Shown one piece after another: positions 8,292-16,909 of a stretch of DNA of 64,000 nucleotides. A program made the translations under genes and the position numbers. Every line of letters starts with the position of its first letter. Positions within the stretch are counted from its first letter, which is position 1. The stretch is from Nostoc sp. CHAB 5824 (GTDB lineage Bacteria > Cyanobacteriota > Cyanobacteriia > Cyanobacteriales > Nostocaceae): positions 62,001-126,000 of the forward strand of contig NZ_JAIVFT010000011.1 in the NCBI RefSeq assembly GCF_020829665.1. Reading direction: 5' to 3'. Under the pieces are notes generated by a model. It saw only the letters and a program-made list of their open reading frames with translations. It was not told the origin of the DNA and made no database searches.

Positions 8292-9342
8292 ATTAGTAAA
8301 TTAGTGGTTCAGCCAGCGGTCATTGCTTATGCATAACAGGCAATTTCCTCTGCCCCAGAGCCAAGGCTCTCCTCCGGATTTATTGGAAAACAAGTCCTTC
8401 ATCCTGCACAAAAGTTAAAGTTTTTCCAACTATGGCGCTCATTCGAGTTCACCCGTTTTAAAACTAGAAGCCTCGGACGTAACCTGATCCCAATTGAGTT
8501 ATATAACTTAAAGACAACTTGTTATCTTGTTGATTAAATTATTCCTTAATACCCAAAAAACTTTTATAGATTGAGTTTGTCGTTTTACCCCATTCAACTC
8601 AACCGAAGCTTACGAACTTAAGAACGAACTTAAAGACTGATTAGCCTCGATCTCTCCAAGTTAGATACAATAATTATTTCAGCCACTACCAGACTTAATT
8701 CCACACTCCCTTTTCTTCGGTAAAATCAGCAAAAGCCACCTTAACTTCAGTATCTACAATTACAAAACTTGATATTAGCTTCTAGGAAATATAAAGTTGA
8801 AGTTGGAGCGAACAGAAAAATAGCGATCGCTTTCCAGAAATCCCTGAATAGCGGTTGCAGATATAAGAATTTTTTTAACCACCTCTGCTCAAATTTCGAG
8901 CGCCTTCACAACAGTACATCACCCTTGTTTCAACTAGCCTTAGCCTTGCAACTGCCATAAAATTGAGCAATACGCGATCGCGGTTTTAATAACTAACCGT
9001 AAAATTACTTAATGTCGGTGCGAGAAGAAAGCAAGTAACATAAATTTAACTGGATAAATTTGCTTTATTCAGTCTTTTCTTTTAATTTTTGCCTGCTTTT
9101 GGTCTGAAATAGTGCGTTGCATCTGTGTTCCCTAGCATAATTTTTTAACAAATCTTTTAAAGGAGTTCAGCTTTTACAATCAAGACTTGATTGAGATGTA
9201 GATAACTTTGTAGCTTTCGCAGCTTAAGTTATTTAGTGCTGAATTGTGCCAGTTATCTCCTGTTTGCTGCTGCATCTTACCGATGCACTACAGACGGTCA
9301 TGCTTATCTATAAAAATACATTTATAACCTGCGAGGTTCCCA
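8292..9342. other. Long spacer without a convincing gene
   Basis: About 1 kb, AT-rich, with two HIP1 sites. A 63-codon frame at 8769-8960 has no ribosome site and ordinary spacer composition, and I do not accept it. The 3' end probably holds the promoter of the STAND gene at 9343. No RNA gene was recognised. Confidence 0.5.
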
Positions 9343-10767
9343 ATGAAACTACAACACAGGAGTCGTAGACGTGGTGTAATCTTAACGCCCCAAGGATTGC
9401 AGAAACTCCAAGATGCAAAATCTAAATCAGAACATTATGATAATTTTGATAAACATTATACTCGTGAAGTCTTAGGCTTTCGTATGGGGTTAGACCCAGA
9501 TACAGTAGCAAAGGTATTTGCCTGTGAAATGGGAGTAGATCGGCAAACCTTGAAGTACTGTTTCCAAGCATTCAACCTACAACTAGAACCTGATGACTAT
9601 CAGTTCATTAATCCGGATATCAACCCACAAGAAAACTACACAAAAATTCAAAATCAAGTTGATTGGGGAGAAGCACCAGATGTATCTCTTTTTTGCGGAC
9701 GCACAGAAGAACTAGCAACCCTGAAGCACTGGATTTTAGCTGAGTTTTCTACAAATGAGCCAATACCCTGCCGTCTTATTACGCTATTGGGCATGGGTGG
9801 GATCGGCAAAACCTGGCTATCCGTCAAGCTTGCTCAACAACTTCAGGATCAATTTGAGTTTGTAATTTGGCGATCTTTGCTTCCTACTCCTCCAATTAAC
9901 GATCTCCTAGCAGACCTAATCGCCGTCCTATCTGATGGCAAAGAAACTGATCAGCCAGAACCATTCAATCACAAAATTTCACGGCTGATTTATTATTTGC
10001 AACATCATCGTTGCTTACTGGTTTTAGACGGTACTGACAGAGTTCTTCAAGAATGTGCCGCCCCAGAGATTACCCGCCGAGACTGTATCTGGCTCCAGCA
10101 CACAACCATTGGAGAGTACTGCGAGTTGTTTAAAAGGGTGGGAGAAGCCACCCATCAAAGTTGCTTAATCTTGACTAGTCGTGTCAAATCCCATGAGATT
10201 ACCTCGCTTGAAGGAAAGACACGACCTGTGCGAGTATTCTGTCTCCCAGGATTACAGGTTACAGATATACAAGAACTTTTTAAAACCAAAGGAATCTTTA
10301 AAGGAAAACCAGACAACTGGAATCGATTAATCGCATCCTATGCAGGGAATCCCTATGTCCTAAACCGCATTGCCACAACAATTCAACAGTTATTTAATGG
10401 CAGTATCACTGAATTTTTAAAGCAAAAAGTTACAGTTTTTGGTACAATTTTCGACGGTTTAGACCAAGAATTTGAACAGCTGTCGGATACAGCTAAAGCA
10501 ACGATTCAATGCATGGTACTCAATCGTCAACCTATTTCTTTTTCACAGCTACGAACAAAGATGCCATCGTCTATTTCATCCCAGGAACTCTTGGAAACCT
10601 TGGAACTACTGGAAGCGCGATCGTGGATTGATGCCAAATCAGGTATGTTCTCTCTGCAAACGATGATGATTGAGTATGTTAAATCTTTTATTCTTGAGAA
10701 GAAGATCACCAAATTTCAGCCGAGCGCATTTCTGGATCAAGAACATCAACGTCAGGTAGCAAGCTAG
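9343..10767 (+). CDS. STAND-class NTPase (NB-ARC-like), short form without sensor repeats
   Basis: A 474-residue protein. Residues 1-85 are an HTH-like N-terminal domain (RRRGVILTPQGLQKLQDAK, then a putative helix-turn-helix near 40-80) that also opens the WD40 protein encoded at 19119-22661. After a VDWGEAP..CGRTEEL linker comes the NTPase: Walker A GMGGIGKT (150-157), the RSLLPTPP segment, and Walker B LLVLDG (225-230). A helical region with winged-helix character follows (about 370-450). It ends there, with no WD40, TPR or pentapeptide sensor, although its paralogue continues for about 700 more residues. STAND proteins are signal-triggered switches used in bacterial immunity and regulation. 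A compact regulator or a truncated paralogue are both possible. GAGGT precedes the start. Confidence 0.8.
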   Translation: MKLQHRSRRRGVILTPQGLQKLQDAKSKSEHYDNFDKHYTREVLGFRMGLDPDTVAKVFACEMGVDRQTLKYCFQAFNLQLEPDDYQFINPDINPQENYTKIQNQVDWGEAPDVSLFCGRTEELATLKHWILAEFSTNEPIPCRLITLLGMGGIGKTWLSVKLAQQLQDQFEFVIWRSLLPTPPINDLLADLIAVLSDGKETDQPEPFNHKISRLIYYLQHHRCLLVLDGTDRVLQECAAPEITRRDCIWLQHTTIGEYCELFKRVGEATHQSCLILTSRVKSHEITSLEGKTRPVRVFCLPGLQVTDIQELFKTKGIFKGKPDNWNRLIASYAGNPYVLNRIATTIQQLFNGSITEFLKQKVTVFGTIFDGLDQEFEQLSDTAKATIQCMVLNRQPISFSQLRTKMPSSISSQELLETLELLEARSWIDAKSGMFSLQTMMIEYVKSFILEKKITKFQPSAFLDQEHQRQVAS

Positions 10768-10839
10768 AACTGCCAGGGGAACTTTTGTCTAAGACTATGT
10801 TTCTTTGAGTTCATTACCACAACACCCAACAATCGCAAT

Positions 10840-10928
10840 AAGCTGTCGCGCATCTAAATTGTACTTTTCGGAGCCTGAAAAACTCGCTGTGAGCTTTTGA
10901 GCTTGAAAAATTAAATGCGTCTTAGCTT
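10840..10928. repeat. Inverted repeat pair (MITE-like) downstream of the STAND gene
   Basis: AAGCTGTCGCGCATCTAAAT at 10840-10859 is inverted at about 10909-10928. The 89-bp unit belongs to the same repeat family as the arms at 7321 and 8230. Nothing else was recognised in the gap 10768-11284. Confidence 0.5.
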
Positions 10929-11284
10929 ATCTACACAATTGGGCGTTTAGCTGCCTTTGCTTCTTGAATATCCCCTAGTAAATGCCAGGGCATTCGTTGA
11001 CAGTTTAAGATGAAATTCTTTTTATCAAAAGTAGTTATGCAATAAATTATCGGCTCAACTTTGTACAGAGGTTTTCGGGTAAGAATGAATGATACTTTTT
11101 CAAATCAGACGTAGGCGTAGCAAGCCTCAGGCATCGCTAGTTTAAAAATTGTGTTTCTTACTCCTTTTTTGGCAAAACTTTAAGCACTATTACTTATTGA
11201 CAAATTGTTTGTGACCTTAGACTGTCAAGGATGTCCTTCAAATCTCCTGCTCCCGTATGCTTACCCTTTTCATTCGGAGGTTAC

Positions 11285-11335
11285 GTGGTTAACAATGGGT
11301 TGAATGTTTTTCAAATGATCCAACCTTATGCCTAG
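11285..11335 (+). CDS. Possible 16-residue leader peptide coupled to the next gene
   Basis: A GTG codon 4 bases after a clear GGAGG (11276-11280) opens a short frame, MVNNGLNVFQMIQPYA, whose TAG (11333-11335) overlaps the ATG of the next gene (11328-11330) by 8 bases in another frame. The downstream gene has no good ribosome site of its own, so translation of the leader could reload ribosomes onto it. This is inferred from sequence layout alone; the GGAGG could instead be fortuitous. Confidence 0.35.
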   Translation: MVNNGLNVFQMIQPYA

Positions 11336-11582
11336 AACTGCAAATGAATACGCCGTATACCTCCTACTGGAAAGCGGCCACCGGGAAGAAGTACGTTTTC
11401 CTACTATTCAAGAGTTTCAGAAGTGGTATAGCGGCGAACTTGTGCCAAAGTCTGCTTCTAATGACTTTATTAGCGTGCCGATCAAAAATATTCAAGGGGA
11501 ATATATGGTAATACGCCCTTCTCGGATCGTAGCAATCCGGGTAGAACCCGTTTTTAGTTCCAGTGTTGAAAGATTCAACTAA
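11328..11582 (+). CDS. Small conserved hypothetical protein upstream of mltA
   Basis: An 84-residue soluble protein (MPRTANEYAVYLLLESGHR...). It has alternating beta-type segments and a FPTIQEFQKWYSG motif near 25-37, with no signal peptide or known catalytic motif. It looks like a conserved cyanobacterial protein, but I cannot name a family. Its TAA abuts the ATG of mltA directly (11582/11583), so the two are almost surely co-transcribed and translationally coupled. It may be fed by the leader frame at 11285. Confidence 0.65.
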   Translation: MPRTANEYAVYLLLESGHREEVRFPTIQEFQKWYSGELVPKSASNDFISVPIKNIQGEYMVIRPSRIVAIRVEPVFSSSVERFN

Positions 11583-12869
11583 ATGATGAGAAAAACCCTT
11601 GCTTTCCTTTCCTTGAGTCTGGGAATTGCCCTGGTAAACCCTCTCTGGTCGGCTGTTGCTCAGGTTCCTAACTTACTGCCCTTGCCAGTACCGACTACTC
11701 CTGATCTCCCACCTCTGCCAGTACCAATTACTCCGGAGGTAACGCCGCCGCTAAAACCAATCGCCATAGGAAGTGATTGTAGCCTCCGGCAAAGTTGCTT
11801 GGGTTGGGATGATCAAATTTGGGGTCAAAGAGGTAAAACAGGCGTTGGCGCTTCGTCCACCAGAGGCGATCGCAAAGCGCTGTTGGCTTCCATTGATAAC
11901 AGTCTGGTTTACCTAGCAAAGAGTGAGGCGATCGCAGCATATCAAAATTATCCAGTTAAGGAAATTACCCTTGATCGCGTCCGCCGGAGTTTGTTACGTT
12001 TTCGCCAACTAGTTGTCAGTTCTAAGTCAGCAGCCCAATTACAAGCCGCTGTCCGCCGTGAGTTTGTCTTCTACCAGTCCGTGGGCAACGATGGCAAGGG
12101 TACTGTTAAGTTTACTGCTTACTACGAACCTGTTTACACCGCTAGCCGTGTCAGGACTGCAACATATAAGTATCCCCTTTATCGCCTACCACCTGATTTC
12201 AGCCAATGGCCGAAACCCCACCCAAAACGAATTGATTTGGAAGGGAAGGATGGTTTACAAGGGAATAAGAGCAAGTTACGCGGTTTAGAACTGCTTTGGT
12301 TTCGCGATCGCTTAGACGCATACATGGTACATATCCAAGGTTCTGCCCAAATTAAGTTAACTAATGGCAAAACAACATCAATTGGCTATGCAGGTGGAAC
12401 TGATTATCCCTGGACTAGTATCGGCAAAGAACTAGCGAAAGATGGCAAACTTCCACTAGCAGGATTGACAATGCCACGTCTGATTAGTTATTTCCGGGGA
12501 AAGCCTCAAGAGTTGAACAATTATCTACCGCGCTGGGAACGATTTATTTTCTTCCAAGAAACAAGCGGTAGACCAGCTACTGGTAGTATTCATGTGCCAG
12601 TAACAGCAGAACGTTCCATTGCTACAGACAAGTCTCTCATGCCTCCAGGAGCGCTAGCGCTGATTTACAACTCATTTCCCTATCCCGTCAATGGGGGCAA
12701 ACTAGAAAGGCGTACTGTCAGCCGCTTTGTGCTTGACCAGGATACAGGAAGCGCCATCAAAGGCCCGGGTCGGGTGGATTATTTCATGGGGTCTGGTAAA
12801 CTAGCAGGCGATCGCGCTGGCATTACAGGCGGTAATGGTTCACTATATTATTTGCTGCTCAAGGAATAG
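11583..12869 (+). CDS. mltA: Murein lytic transglycosylase A
   Basis: A 428-residue protein. It has a signal peptide (residues 1-27, MMRKTLAFLSLSLGIALV...) and a Pro-rich linker (about 31-56, LPVPTTPDLPPLPVP). The MltA barrel domain contains FTAYYEPVYTAS and WFRDRLDAYMVHIQGSA. The C-terminal 3D domain contains RVDYFMGSGKLAGDRAG, where the conserved Asp of VDYF is catalytic. MltA cleaves peptidoglycan to 1,6-anhydromuropeptides in the periplasm, the kind of product that AmpG/GlcNAc-kinase genes (45-47 kb) could recycle. There is no lipobox Cys at the signal end, unlike E. coli MltA. It directly follows the 84-residue gene. Confidence 0.92.
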   Translation: MMRKTLAFLSLSLGIALVNPLWSAVAQVPNLLPLPVPTTPDLPPLPVPITPEVTPPLKPIAIGSDCSLRQSCLGWDDQIWGQRGKTGVGASSTRGDRKALLASIDNSLVYLAKSEAIAAYQNYPVKEITLDRVRRSLLRFRQLVVSSKSAAQLQAAVRREFVFYQSVGNDGKGTVKFTAYYEPVYTASRVRTATYKYPLYRLPPDFSQWPKPHPKRIDLEGKDGLQGNKSKLRGLELLWFRDRLDAYMVHIQGSAQIKLTNGKTTSIGYAGGTDYPWTSIGKELAKDGKLPLAGLTMPRLISYFRGKPQELNNYLPRWERFIFFQETSGRPATGSIHVPVTAERSIATDKSLMPPGALALIYNSFPYPVNGGKLERRTVSRFVLDQDTGSAIKGPGRVDYFMGSGKLAGDRAGITGGNGSLYYLLLKE

Positions 12870-13009
12870 GGCATTGGCCATGGAGAAGAGGCAGAGGGGC
12901 AGGGAGCAGGCAGCAGAGGGGAAAGAGGTAATTATTTTTTTTTCCCCCTTGCCCCTTGCCCCCTGCTCCCTGCTCCCCTGCCTCCCCACTCCTCGCTCCC
13001 CACTCCCAC
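12870..13009. terminator. Purine-rich/pyrimidine-rich heptad repeats between convergent genes
   Basis: A purine-rich run (about 12880-12928, units like GGGAGCAGG) is followed by T9 and a C-rich run (about 12943-13007, units like GCTCCCT). The two runs are partly complementary and could fold into a long imperfect hairpin serving mltA and the convergent gene. The heptad character is typical of cyanobacterial STRR spacers. Confidence 0.45.
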
Positions 13010-13879
13010 CTAATACGGCGGATAAGCAAAATCATCTTCATCAGCATAAACGTAAGAGTTGGAAACTCCTGCCATTGCCAATTTAGGCGTTTCTGATTTT
13101 ACAGGTTCCTTCCCAAAATCTTTGTATTCTTCAAAAGTCTTACAAATCATTGCAGACTCAAAAGAATCGGAAGCAATTAAGTATTGTGTTAAAGTCCCTA
13201 CCGTCGGATGTTTGTAGTCCACAGTTGAAGCTACGAGAACTGTATTTGGTTCAATACCTCTTTCTTCACACTCAATTATGGGGCAAAAAATCCCGTGAGC
13301 ATGGAACAATGCTCCTTTTGGTGTCAAAGGTTGCTTGCGATACACAGCATAAGCTTTTTCTAGTTCAGCAACGAATCCACTAACTACTTTACCTTGTTGA
13401 TATTCGCAGTAGGTTTTGCTGAAACTCGCTCCGGCAGCACCATTAAGAGTTAGTTGCAGTGGTGATTCATGTAAAAACTTTTTATTCTCACCCACTATAA
13501 AAATTAGATAGCGAGTAAAGGTTTTAAATTTAAGTTTGTCGGCTAAAAAAGCATCATAATTATCTTTGAGCGTACCCAGTTTTAGACCACTTTCTCGGTC
13601 TTTGACAGACAATGGTCCCCGACGCACTAAAACCAAGCGTGGAGTAGTGGTAATAAAAACCGTTTCAACTCCAGAGCTAAATTCATGCTCCACTTGCTGC
13701 CAACTATCATCTGGCACAAAGCCGACAGCATTGGCATTATCTAACTTAATCGCCAAACCGTGGGATTGCATACCATCTGTGCCATACCGAGGATTAATCA
13801 TCTGACACCAGGGGATGACTTGAGAAGGCGGTGCATTAAATTTCTCGTCTTCAAAGTCGAAATTAGCAGATGCTTTCAT
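13010..13879 (-). CDS. Conserved cyanobacterial protein, possibly DUF5895
   Basis: A 289-residue soluble protein beginning MKASANFDFEDEKFNAPP. Features include PRYGTDGMQSHGLAIKLDNA, RLVLVRRGPLSVKDRESG and a run VGENKKFLHESPLQLTLNGA; the C-terminus is acidic and aromatic (YADEDDFAYPPY). I recall similar cyanobacterial proteins labelled DUF5895, a tentative match from memory. There is no catalytic motif, signal peptide or membrane segment. The acidic tail and the whole-length layout remind me of proteins encoded near plasmid or phage-type DNA functions, but I would not assign a role. It lies downstream of the HAD gene on the same strand with a 255-bp gap. Confidence 0.6.
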   Translation of the reverse strand: MKASANFDFEDEKFNAPPSQVIPWCQMINPRYGTDGMQSHGLAIKLDNANAVGFVPDDSWQQVEHEFSSGVETVFITTTPRLVLVRRGPLSVKDRESGLKLGTLKDNYDAFLADKLKFKTFTRYLIFIVGENKKFLHESPLQLTLNGAAGASFSKTYCEYQQGKVVSGFVAELEKAYAVYRKQPLTPKGALFHAHGIFCPIIECEERGIEPNTVLVASTVDYKHPTVGTLTQYLIASDSFESAMICKTFEEYKDFGKEPVKSETPKLAMAGVSNSYVYADEDDFAYPPY

Positions 13880-13986
13880 CGTTTTAGGCTATCAAAGTGT
13901 TTTCTTAAACAAGTTTATCGGCAGAGCGCTGATCCTGGAGAGCCAGAAGCAGAGCATTGGTACGAGCATCACCCGTCCCTTGCGCG

Positions 13987-14007
13987 TCGCCCTCAAAAAA
14001 AGGGCGA
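13987..14007 (-). terminator. Hairpin after the HAD gene
   Basis: TCGCCCT (13987-13993) pairs with AGGGCGA (14001-14007) around an A-rich loop. It lies 3' of the HAD gene on the minus strand and before the next minus-strand gene. No long U-run is present, so its strength is uncertain. Confidence 0.35.
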
Positions 14008-14134
14008 ACGTGGCGTCAAACTGGCGTAGTAGTTTTTCCAGATTAAGACAGAATCAATCTATGTTGCAATCCCTGTTTCGTTTTGTAACAACAGATTCTC
14101 ATCGAAATAGGGCTGGGTACTCAGCACTTATTGC

Positions 14135-14854
14135 TCAGTATTGTTTCGGTGAAATCAAAGCAGCGAGAGCTTTTAAATCCGGCACTTCTAAGTCAGGTTG
14201 ACTTATTGCTGATCCTGTGGGGTTAACTGCTTTTTGCTCTGCTCGACGGTTTACCCAGACTGTTGATAGTCCCAAAGATTTGGCTGTAATGATATCGTGA
14301 TATATACTAGCAGCAACGTGTAATATCTGTTCTAACGGCAAATCAATTCTCTCAATAGCCGGTCTGAAGTTGTTTAAGGAGGGTTTATAGCTTTTTGCCT
14401 GTTCTGCTGTAATTATCTGGTCAAATTCCACCTCCAAATGCTTTGCCGAGAAAGCAAAGAGATCGTCATCTACATTTGAGATAATTACCAGCTTAAACTT
14501 TTGCTTTAAATCTCTAAGTGCCTCAACTGTATCGGCGAAAGGCAGCCAATGTTGAATCGAATCAGCAAGTGAATTTAGTTCGTCAGCAGTTGGTTCAAAG
14601 CCAAATCGTTCACCAAATTTCTGGACTACTTTTTTCAAAATTTCTCGATATTTAATGTAATCCCCATTTTCCAGTTCTGCTTCAAATTCAGCAAAAAGTT
14701 CCAGAATTTGCTCGTCATCCAAATTAGTGTTACGTGCCAGCAGAAGTGGCTTTAGCACCCTTAAGATACCGTTCTCCCAATCGATTAGGGTTCCGTAACA
14801 ATCGAAAGTTAAAGCTTTGTACCGATCGAAGTCAATCACCTTTTTATACTCCAA
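14135..14854 (-). CDS. HAD-superfamily hydrolase, haloacid dehalogenase type II-like
   Basis: A 239-residue cytosolic enzyme. Motif I is DCYGT with the nucleophile Asp at residue 18. A helical cap (about 25-100) precedes motif II (VIISNVDDD, about residue 125), and the conserved Lys is in AKSYKPS. Late motifs near HVAASIYHDIITAKSLG fit the type II haloacid dehalogenase layout, including the conserved Ser-x-x-x-Asp-like turn. These enzymes hydrolyse small phosphates or 2-haloacids; the substrate cannot be told here. The gene is divergent from the ThDP gene at 15131, leaving a 276-bp regulatory spacer. Confidence 0.85.
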   Translation of the reverse strand: MEYKKVIDFDRYKALTFDCYGTLIDWENGILRVLKPLLLARNTNLDDEQILELFAEFEAELENGDYIKYREILKKVVQKFGERFGFEPTADELNSLADSIQHWLPFADTVEALRDLKQKFKLVIISNVDDDLFAFSAKHLEVEFDQIITAEQAKSYKPSLNNFRPAIERIDLPLEQILHVAASIYHDIITAKSLGLSTVWVNRRAEQKAVNPTGSAISQPDLEVPDLKALAALISPKQY

Positions 14855-15082
14855 AGCTTGATTAATAGTGTTCAGTTTTCATAAACTAAAAGACGGGTGA
14901 ACCCATCTGCGTTGGCGCAGCCCGCCGCAGGCATCGCCACATTTGCCGCTCTTAATGGCACAAAAAAACCAAACTATCTTAATTAAAGATGAAGTAGGTT
15001 CAAACCCCTTAGCTTCTTGCCTTCAGCATAGCTGCTTGCTGCCTTATTTCAACGACAAATATTTACGCTGACCTAGTTCGGG

Positions 15083-15104
15083 TGTGGGATAATATTATCC
15101 CACA
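15083..15104. promoter_or_regulatory. Perfect 22-bp palindrome upstream of the ThDP/KAS operon, candidate operator
   Basis: TGTGGGATAAT followed by its exact reverse complement ATTATCCCACA. It ends 26 bp before the ATG at 15131 and is too AT-rich at the centre, and lacks a U-run, to be a terminator. A dyad of this length at this position is typical of a dimeric repressor or activator site. No matching regulator is encoded next to it. Confidence 0.5.
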
Positions 15105-15130
15105 AAGGAAATTCTTCCTAAGATGTTTGT

Positions 15131-16888
15131 ATGGATCCTAAATTTAAGTATATAAAAGCAAATAGCAGTAAAGAATTAAACTCAAGTGAACAGCAATCTC
15201 ATAGCAAGCCGTGCAGACCCTTTTTAGTAGCAGAGGCAGTGGTTAAAATACTGGAAGAGATGGGAGTGCAGTATGCCTTTGGTGTTTCGGGAGGCGCGAT
15301 CGCCCCAGTGTGGGCTGCATTACATCAAAGTCCTATCCAGGTGCTGCACTTTCGCCACGAAGCTGGAGCAGCTTTTGCAGCCATTGAAGCGCACTTTGCT
15401 AGCGATCGCCCGGTTGTGGTATTCACTACTACAGGGCCGGGAATCACCAACGCTTTAACAGGGTTGTTGGCTGCCCGTTGGGAGGGCGCTAAGGTAATTC
15501 TTGTCTCAGCTTCAACCTCAGCACGACAGAGGGGACGTTGGGCTTGCCAAGAAACTAGCACGTACACAATGCCTAGCGCCGGGATTTTTACTTCCGGGCA
15601 AATATTCCATTATGCAACCACTCTCGAATCCAGCTATGAACTCATAGAGGTTTCTCAAAGGCTTGCTCTTGGACTAGGACAATCAGGAGGATTCGTAGCT
15701 CATATAAGTATTCCTACAAATATCCAGACAAGTTCATTAAAGACATCATTACCACGAGTAACTCTGTCTCATGCTGTGGCAACAGCAAGTCAGCAGACAA
15801 TAGTCGAATGTATCCACTTACTCTCTGAGGGGCCGTTTGCCATCTGGGTCGGTTTCGGGGCACGAGGTGCTGCAAAAGAGATTCGCCAGCTTGCCGAGAG
15901 AACTGGGGCTGCTGTAATGTGTTCACCACGGGCTAAGGGCATCTTTCCTGAAGACCATCCTCAGTTCGTGGGTGTCACTGGCTTTGGCGGACATAAATCG
16001 GTTTTGAGGTATATGCAGGAGCAGCGTCCTTCGCACATACTGGTACTAGGAACACGTCTTGGTGAATTTACCTCATTCTGGAACCCCATGATGATCCCCA
16101 GGCGCGGCTTTTTGCATGTTGATATAGACCAGAAGGTGCCAGGAACCGCATATCCGTCTATTGAGACGTTTGCCATACACTGTGATGTAAGGCTTTTTCT
16201 CAAGGGGCTGCTGAGATACTTTCCAGAGAGTCTTAGTCTGTCAACAGCCCGGTCACTACCGAGGCCCCTATATAATGTAGTTCATCCAAGCACGGCTGAT
16301 CGAGTCCTACCTGATATATTGATGAGTGTGATTCAACAGCTAATTGTTGAAGGAAGTGATGCATTGGTGATGGCTGAAGGTGGAAACTCATTTGCCTGGG
16401 CAATTAATTTACTGCAATTTGCAAAACCAGGCCGTTTCCGTGTTAGTACTGGGTTCTCGTCTATGGGTCACACCGTAACTGGAGTTGTGGGTGCTGCACT
16501 GGCACGCAAAGGTAAAGCAGTTGCCATCGTTGGGGATGGTTCTATGCTCATGCTTAGTGAGGTAAACACCGCAGTAAAATACCAAATCCCGGCAGTCTGG
16601 ATTGTACTCAACGATGGGCGCTACAATATGTGCGAACAGGGAATGGCATCTGTGGGTTTTCAGGGTGCTGATACAATAATTCCACAGGTTGATTTCGTCA
16701 AGATTGCTCAGGGAATGGGAGCTGATGGTGTCCGTGTTGAAAGAGAGTACGACATCCAGGCGGCATTAAAAAAAGCGATCACAGCGACTGGGCCATTTGT
16801 GCTTGATGTAGTCATAGATCCGACGCAAATCGCACCCACTCAAAGTCGTAATCAAAGCCTGATTTCACAGGGCGCTACCAACTATTAA
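15131..16888 (+). CDS. Thiamine diphosphate-dependent enzyme (acetolactate synthase/decarboxylase family)
   Basis: A 585-residue protein with the three ThDP-enzyme domains. The N-terminal PYR domain begins near 30 and has the cofactor-activating Glu77 in FRHEAGAAFAA. A central Rossmann-like domain lies at about 210-350 (WVGFGARGAAKEIRQLAER). The C-terminal PP domain holds the ThDP-binding motif GDGS near 467 with its Asn in LNDGRYNM about 28 residues later. The family does decarboxylations and acyloin or acetolactate-type C-C bond formation. The pairing with a KAS III gene 21 bp downstream argues against housekeeping IlvB and for a specialised pathway. ScyA-like scytonemin enzymes are a possible relative, but no scyB/C is present. 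The gene looks more GC-rich than its neighbours. Confidence 0.85.
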   Translation: MDPKFKYIKANSSKELNSSEQQSHSKPCRPFLVAEAVVKILEEMGVQYAFGVSGGAIAPVWAALHQSPIQVLHFRHEAGAAFAAIEAHFASDRPVVVFTTTGPGITNALTGLLAARWEGAKVILVSASTSARQRGRWACQETSTYTMPSAGIFTSGQIFHYATTLESSYELIEVSQRLALGLGQSGGFVAHISIPTNIQTSSLKTSLPRVTLSHAVATASQQTIVECIHLLSEGPFAIWVGFGARGAAKEIRQLAERTGAAVMCSPRAKGIFPEDHPQFVGVTGFGGHKSVLRYMQEQRPSHILVLGTRLGEFTSFWNPMMIPRRGFLHVDIDQKVPGTAYPSIETFAIHCDVRLFLKGLLRYFPESLSLSTARSLPRPLYNVVHPSTADRVLPDILMSVIQQLIVEGSDALVMAEGGNSFAWAINLLQFAKPGRFRVSTGFSSMGHTVTGVVGAALARKGKAVAIVGDGSMLMLSEVNTAVKYQIPAVWIVLNDGRYNMCEQGMASVGFQGADTIIPQVDFVKIAQGMGADGVRVEREYDIQAALKKAITATGPFVLDVVIDPTQIAPTQSRNQSLISQGATNY

Positions 16889-16909
16889 GATAAGAGACAA
16901 TTTTTTTAT

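Noticed and set aside
8769..8960. 63-codon frame in the long spacer
   Set aside because: No ribosome site, spacer-like composition and no recognisable motif.
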